64,000 bases of DNA from RCC90-49c sp051016155 (lineage in GTDB: Bacteria; Bacteroidota; Bacteroidia; Cytophagales; Amoebophilaceae): contig CP136537.1 in NCBI GenBank assembly GCA_051016155.1, positions 124,001 to 188,000 on the forward strand, written 5' to 3'. The first letter of the stretch is position 1. The number at the start of each line of letters is the position of its first letter. The notes under the pieces were generated by a model. The model ran no database searches. It worked only from the letters and a program-made list of their open reading frames with translations, and had not been told where the DNA came from. The position numbers were made by a program, and so were the translations under genes. Positions 62,898 to 64,000 of the stretch are shown here, in pieces.

Positions 62898-64000
62898 GTG
62901 AGTGAGCTTCCTAGTGTGCCCAGCCGGTTAGACGTCCTGCGCTACAGCTTCCTAAAGCAAAAAGGCATCGAATACATCCAGCAGCTGGCAGGCAAAGTAT
63001 GGACCGATTACAACGAACACGATCCTGGCATTACCATGCTCGAAGAGTTCTGCTATGCCCTGATGGACCTAGATTATCGGACCCAGTTTCATATTGAAGA
63101 CCTCTTAGCCCCTCCTCCCCACCAAGCTCAGAAAGGGAATATCAAGCACTTCTACCGCGCAGAAGAAATTCTACCCTGCAATCCACTGACTAGCACTGAT
63201 TTTTTAAAGCTGATCGTGGATGTGCCAGGCGTCAAGAATGCAAAAATTGCTTTGAGCCAAGGCCCTCAAGAAATCAAAGGAGGCTATAAAATATTTCTTG
63301 ACTTGGAAGAGCGGGCCCTTCAAAAGGCCCAAGAAGCGCAAATCATCACCACGGTCAAGCAAAGGCTCTATCAGCACCGCAACCTGTGTGAAGACTTTTT
63401 TGAAGTAAGCCTTCTCAAGCCCCTCTACGTGCGTATCAATGCAGCCATTGAAGTCCAAACAGCCCTGACCCCAGAAGAAAGTGCCATGCTGTATGCAGAG
63501 CTGCTCTTCAACGTCAGGTCGTTCATGGCCCCTTATGTGCAATTCTACTCTTTGAGGAATAGGCTGATTGACCAACAAAAGACTGTGGACGAAATATTCA
63601 CAGGGCCTTTGTTAGAGCAAGGCTATGTGGACGAGCAAGCGCTGGCGCAAAGTGCAGCGCGGTCGGTCATCTACGTCTCTGAGATTTTGCAGCGCGTGAC
63701 AGAGATAGAAAAAATAGACAGTGTGACTCAATTTTCTGTCTTTACTGATGCAACAGAAGCGCGCAGCGCCATGGTGATAGAAGTGCCCTACGACAGCGTG
63801 CCCCGCATAGATGTGGACCATAGCACAGTCACTATTTATCACAAAGGAGCCCCTATACTGCTCAATAGAGCCAAGGTAAGACAGTACTTTCAAGAAATTG
63901 TCCATGAACGTGTTTTCAAAAGAGCTTCTTTGACTGAAGAAGAGATTGCCGTCCGCAAGGGGCGATACAGAAATCTATCGACCTACGTTTCTATCCAACA
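62898..64000 (+). CDS. baseplate J-like protein of a contractile injection system (partial)
   Basis: Open from GTG at 62898 (SELPSVPSRLDVLRYSFLKQ) to the window end, 367 codons so far. The signature VWTDYNEHDPGITMLEEFCY then ALMDLDYRTQF is that of baseplate-J/gp6-like proteins of phage-tail-like systems in Bacteroidota. KLIVDVPGVKNAKI and later beta-rich repeats agree. Such proteins build the baseplate wedge of Afp/MAC-type or T6SS-iv particles used by Amoebophilus and relatives on host cells. GTG start: no ATG occurs earlier in frame after a stop, and the residues from SELPSVPSR fit the family start. Confidence 0.8.
   Translation, partial: MSELPSVPSRLDVLRYSFLKQKGIEYIQQLAGKVWTDYNEHDPGITMLEEFCYALMDLDYRTQFHIEDLLAPPPHQAQKGNIKHFYRAEEILPCNPLTSTDFLKLIVDVPGVKNAKIALSQGPQEIKGGYKIFLDLEERALQKAQEAQIITTVKQRLYQHRNLCEDFFEVSLLKPLYVRINAAIEVQTALTPEESAMLYAELLFNVRSFMAPYVQFYSLRNRLIDQQKTVDEIFTGPLLEQGYVDEQALAQSAARSVIYVSEILQRVTEIEKIDSVTQFSVFTDATEARSAMVIEVPYDSVPRIDVDHSTVTIYHKGAPILLNRAKVRQYFQEIVHERVFKRASLTEEEIAVRKGRYRNLSTYVSIQ

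Noticed and set aside
62666..62905. 79-codon + strand frame before the baseplate gene
   Set aside because: It overlaps the hairpin cluster and the baseplate start, and has no recognisable motif.

Overview
The window looks like a chromosomal stretch of a Bacteroidota bacterium, most likely a host-associated or intracellular Cytophagales relative (Amoebophilus/Cardinium-like). This rests on gene content: a DUF3822 protein, a Ddl-PASTA overlap, ComEC without a metallo-beta-lactamase tail, a bacilliredoxin, a DcaP-like porin, a phage-tail-like baseplate gene, and heavy nested-transposon load. I recall the described members of that family as lower in GC than this sequence looks, so the placement is an inference.

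Layout. 0-19.5 kb is mostly housekeeping on the + strand: the dapD 3' end, a giant symporter-sensor-HD fusion, a DcaP-like porin, a penicillin-acylase-type hydrolase, rsmG, a large anchored protein of unknown role, two tandem peptidoglycan amidases, mtaB, a divergent pirin, and a sufS-sufE-sufT-bacilliredoxin-bcp cluster for Fe-S assembly and thiol/peroxide defence. 19.5-32 kb holds a DAO-family oxidoreductase, an IS5-family element, and a four-unit tandem array of repeat-rich (HEAT/ARM-like) lipoprotein genes on the - strand. The last two units are truncated at the same place. 32-35.6 kb encodes a tandem two-domain D-Ala-D-Ala ligase overlapping a three-PASTA membrane protein. 35.7-44.3 kb is an accessory zone: nested IS elements, sppA, a holin-like membrane protein, a broken toxin/immunity pair, and an integrase stub near tRNA-Val.

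44.7-57.3 kb carries parC, an intact IS481-type element, pepP, MITE and transposase debris, a DUF3822 gene and mutS. 57.5-60.5 kb has tRNA-Gly, a four-helix-bundle gene, tRNA-Leu and comEC. The right edge (60.9-64 kb) has an acidic lipoprotein-like secreted protein followed, after a cluster of REP-like hairpins, by the start of a baseplate-J gene. That gene suggests a contractile injection system (Afp/T6SS-iv type) continues outside the window.

Two repeat systems stand out between genes. One is a MITE-like family with TGAGAC...GTCTCA termini lying just upstream of several genes. The other is low-complexity spacer DNA built from variants of CCAATAA/TTATTGG words, seen beside many gene ends and tRNAs. 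Four IS families are recognisable as repeated or bounded copies (IS5-type at 21.1 kb; an 816-bp element twice; an 834-bp element twice; a 1189-bp IS481-type element twice plus a fragment), and several are nested in other transposons.
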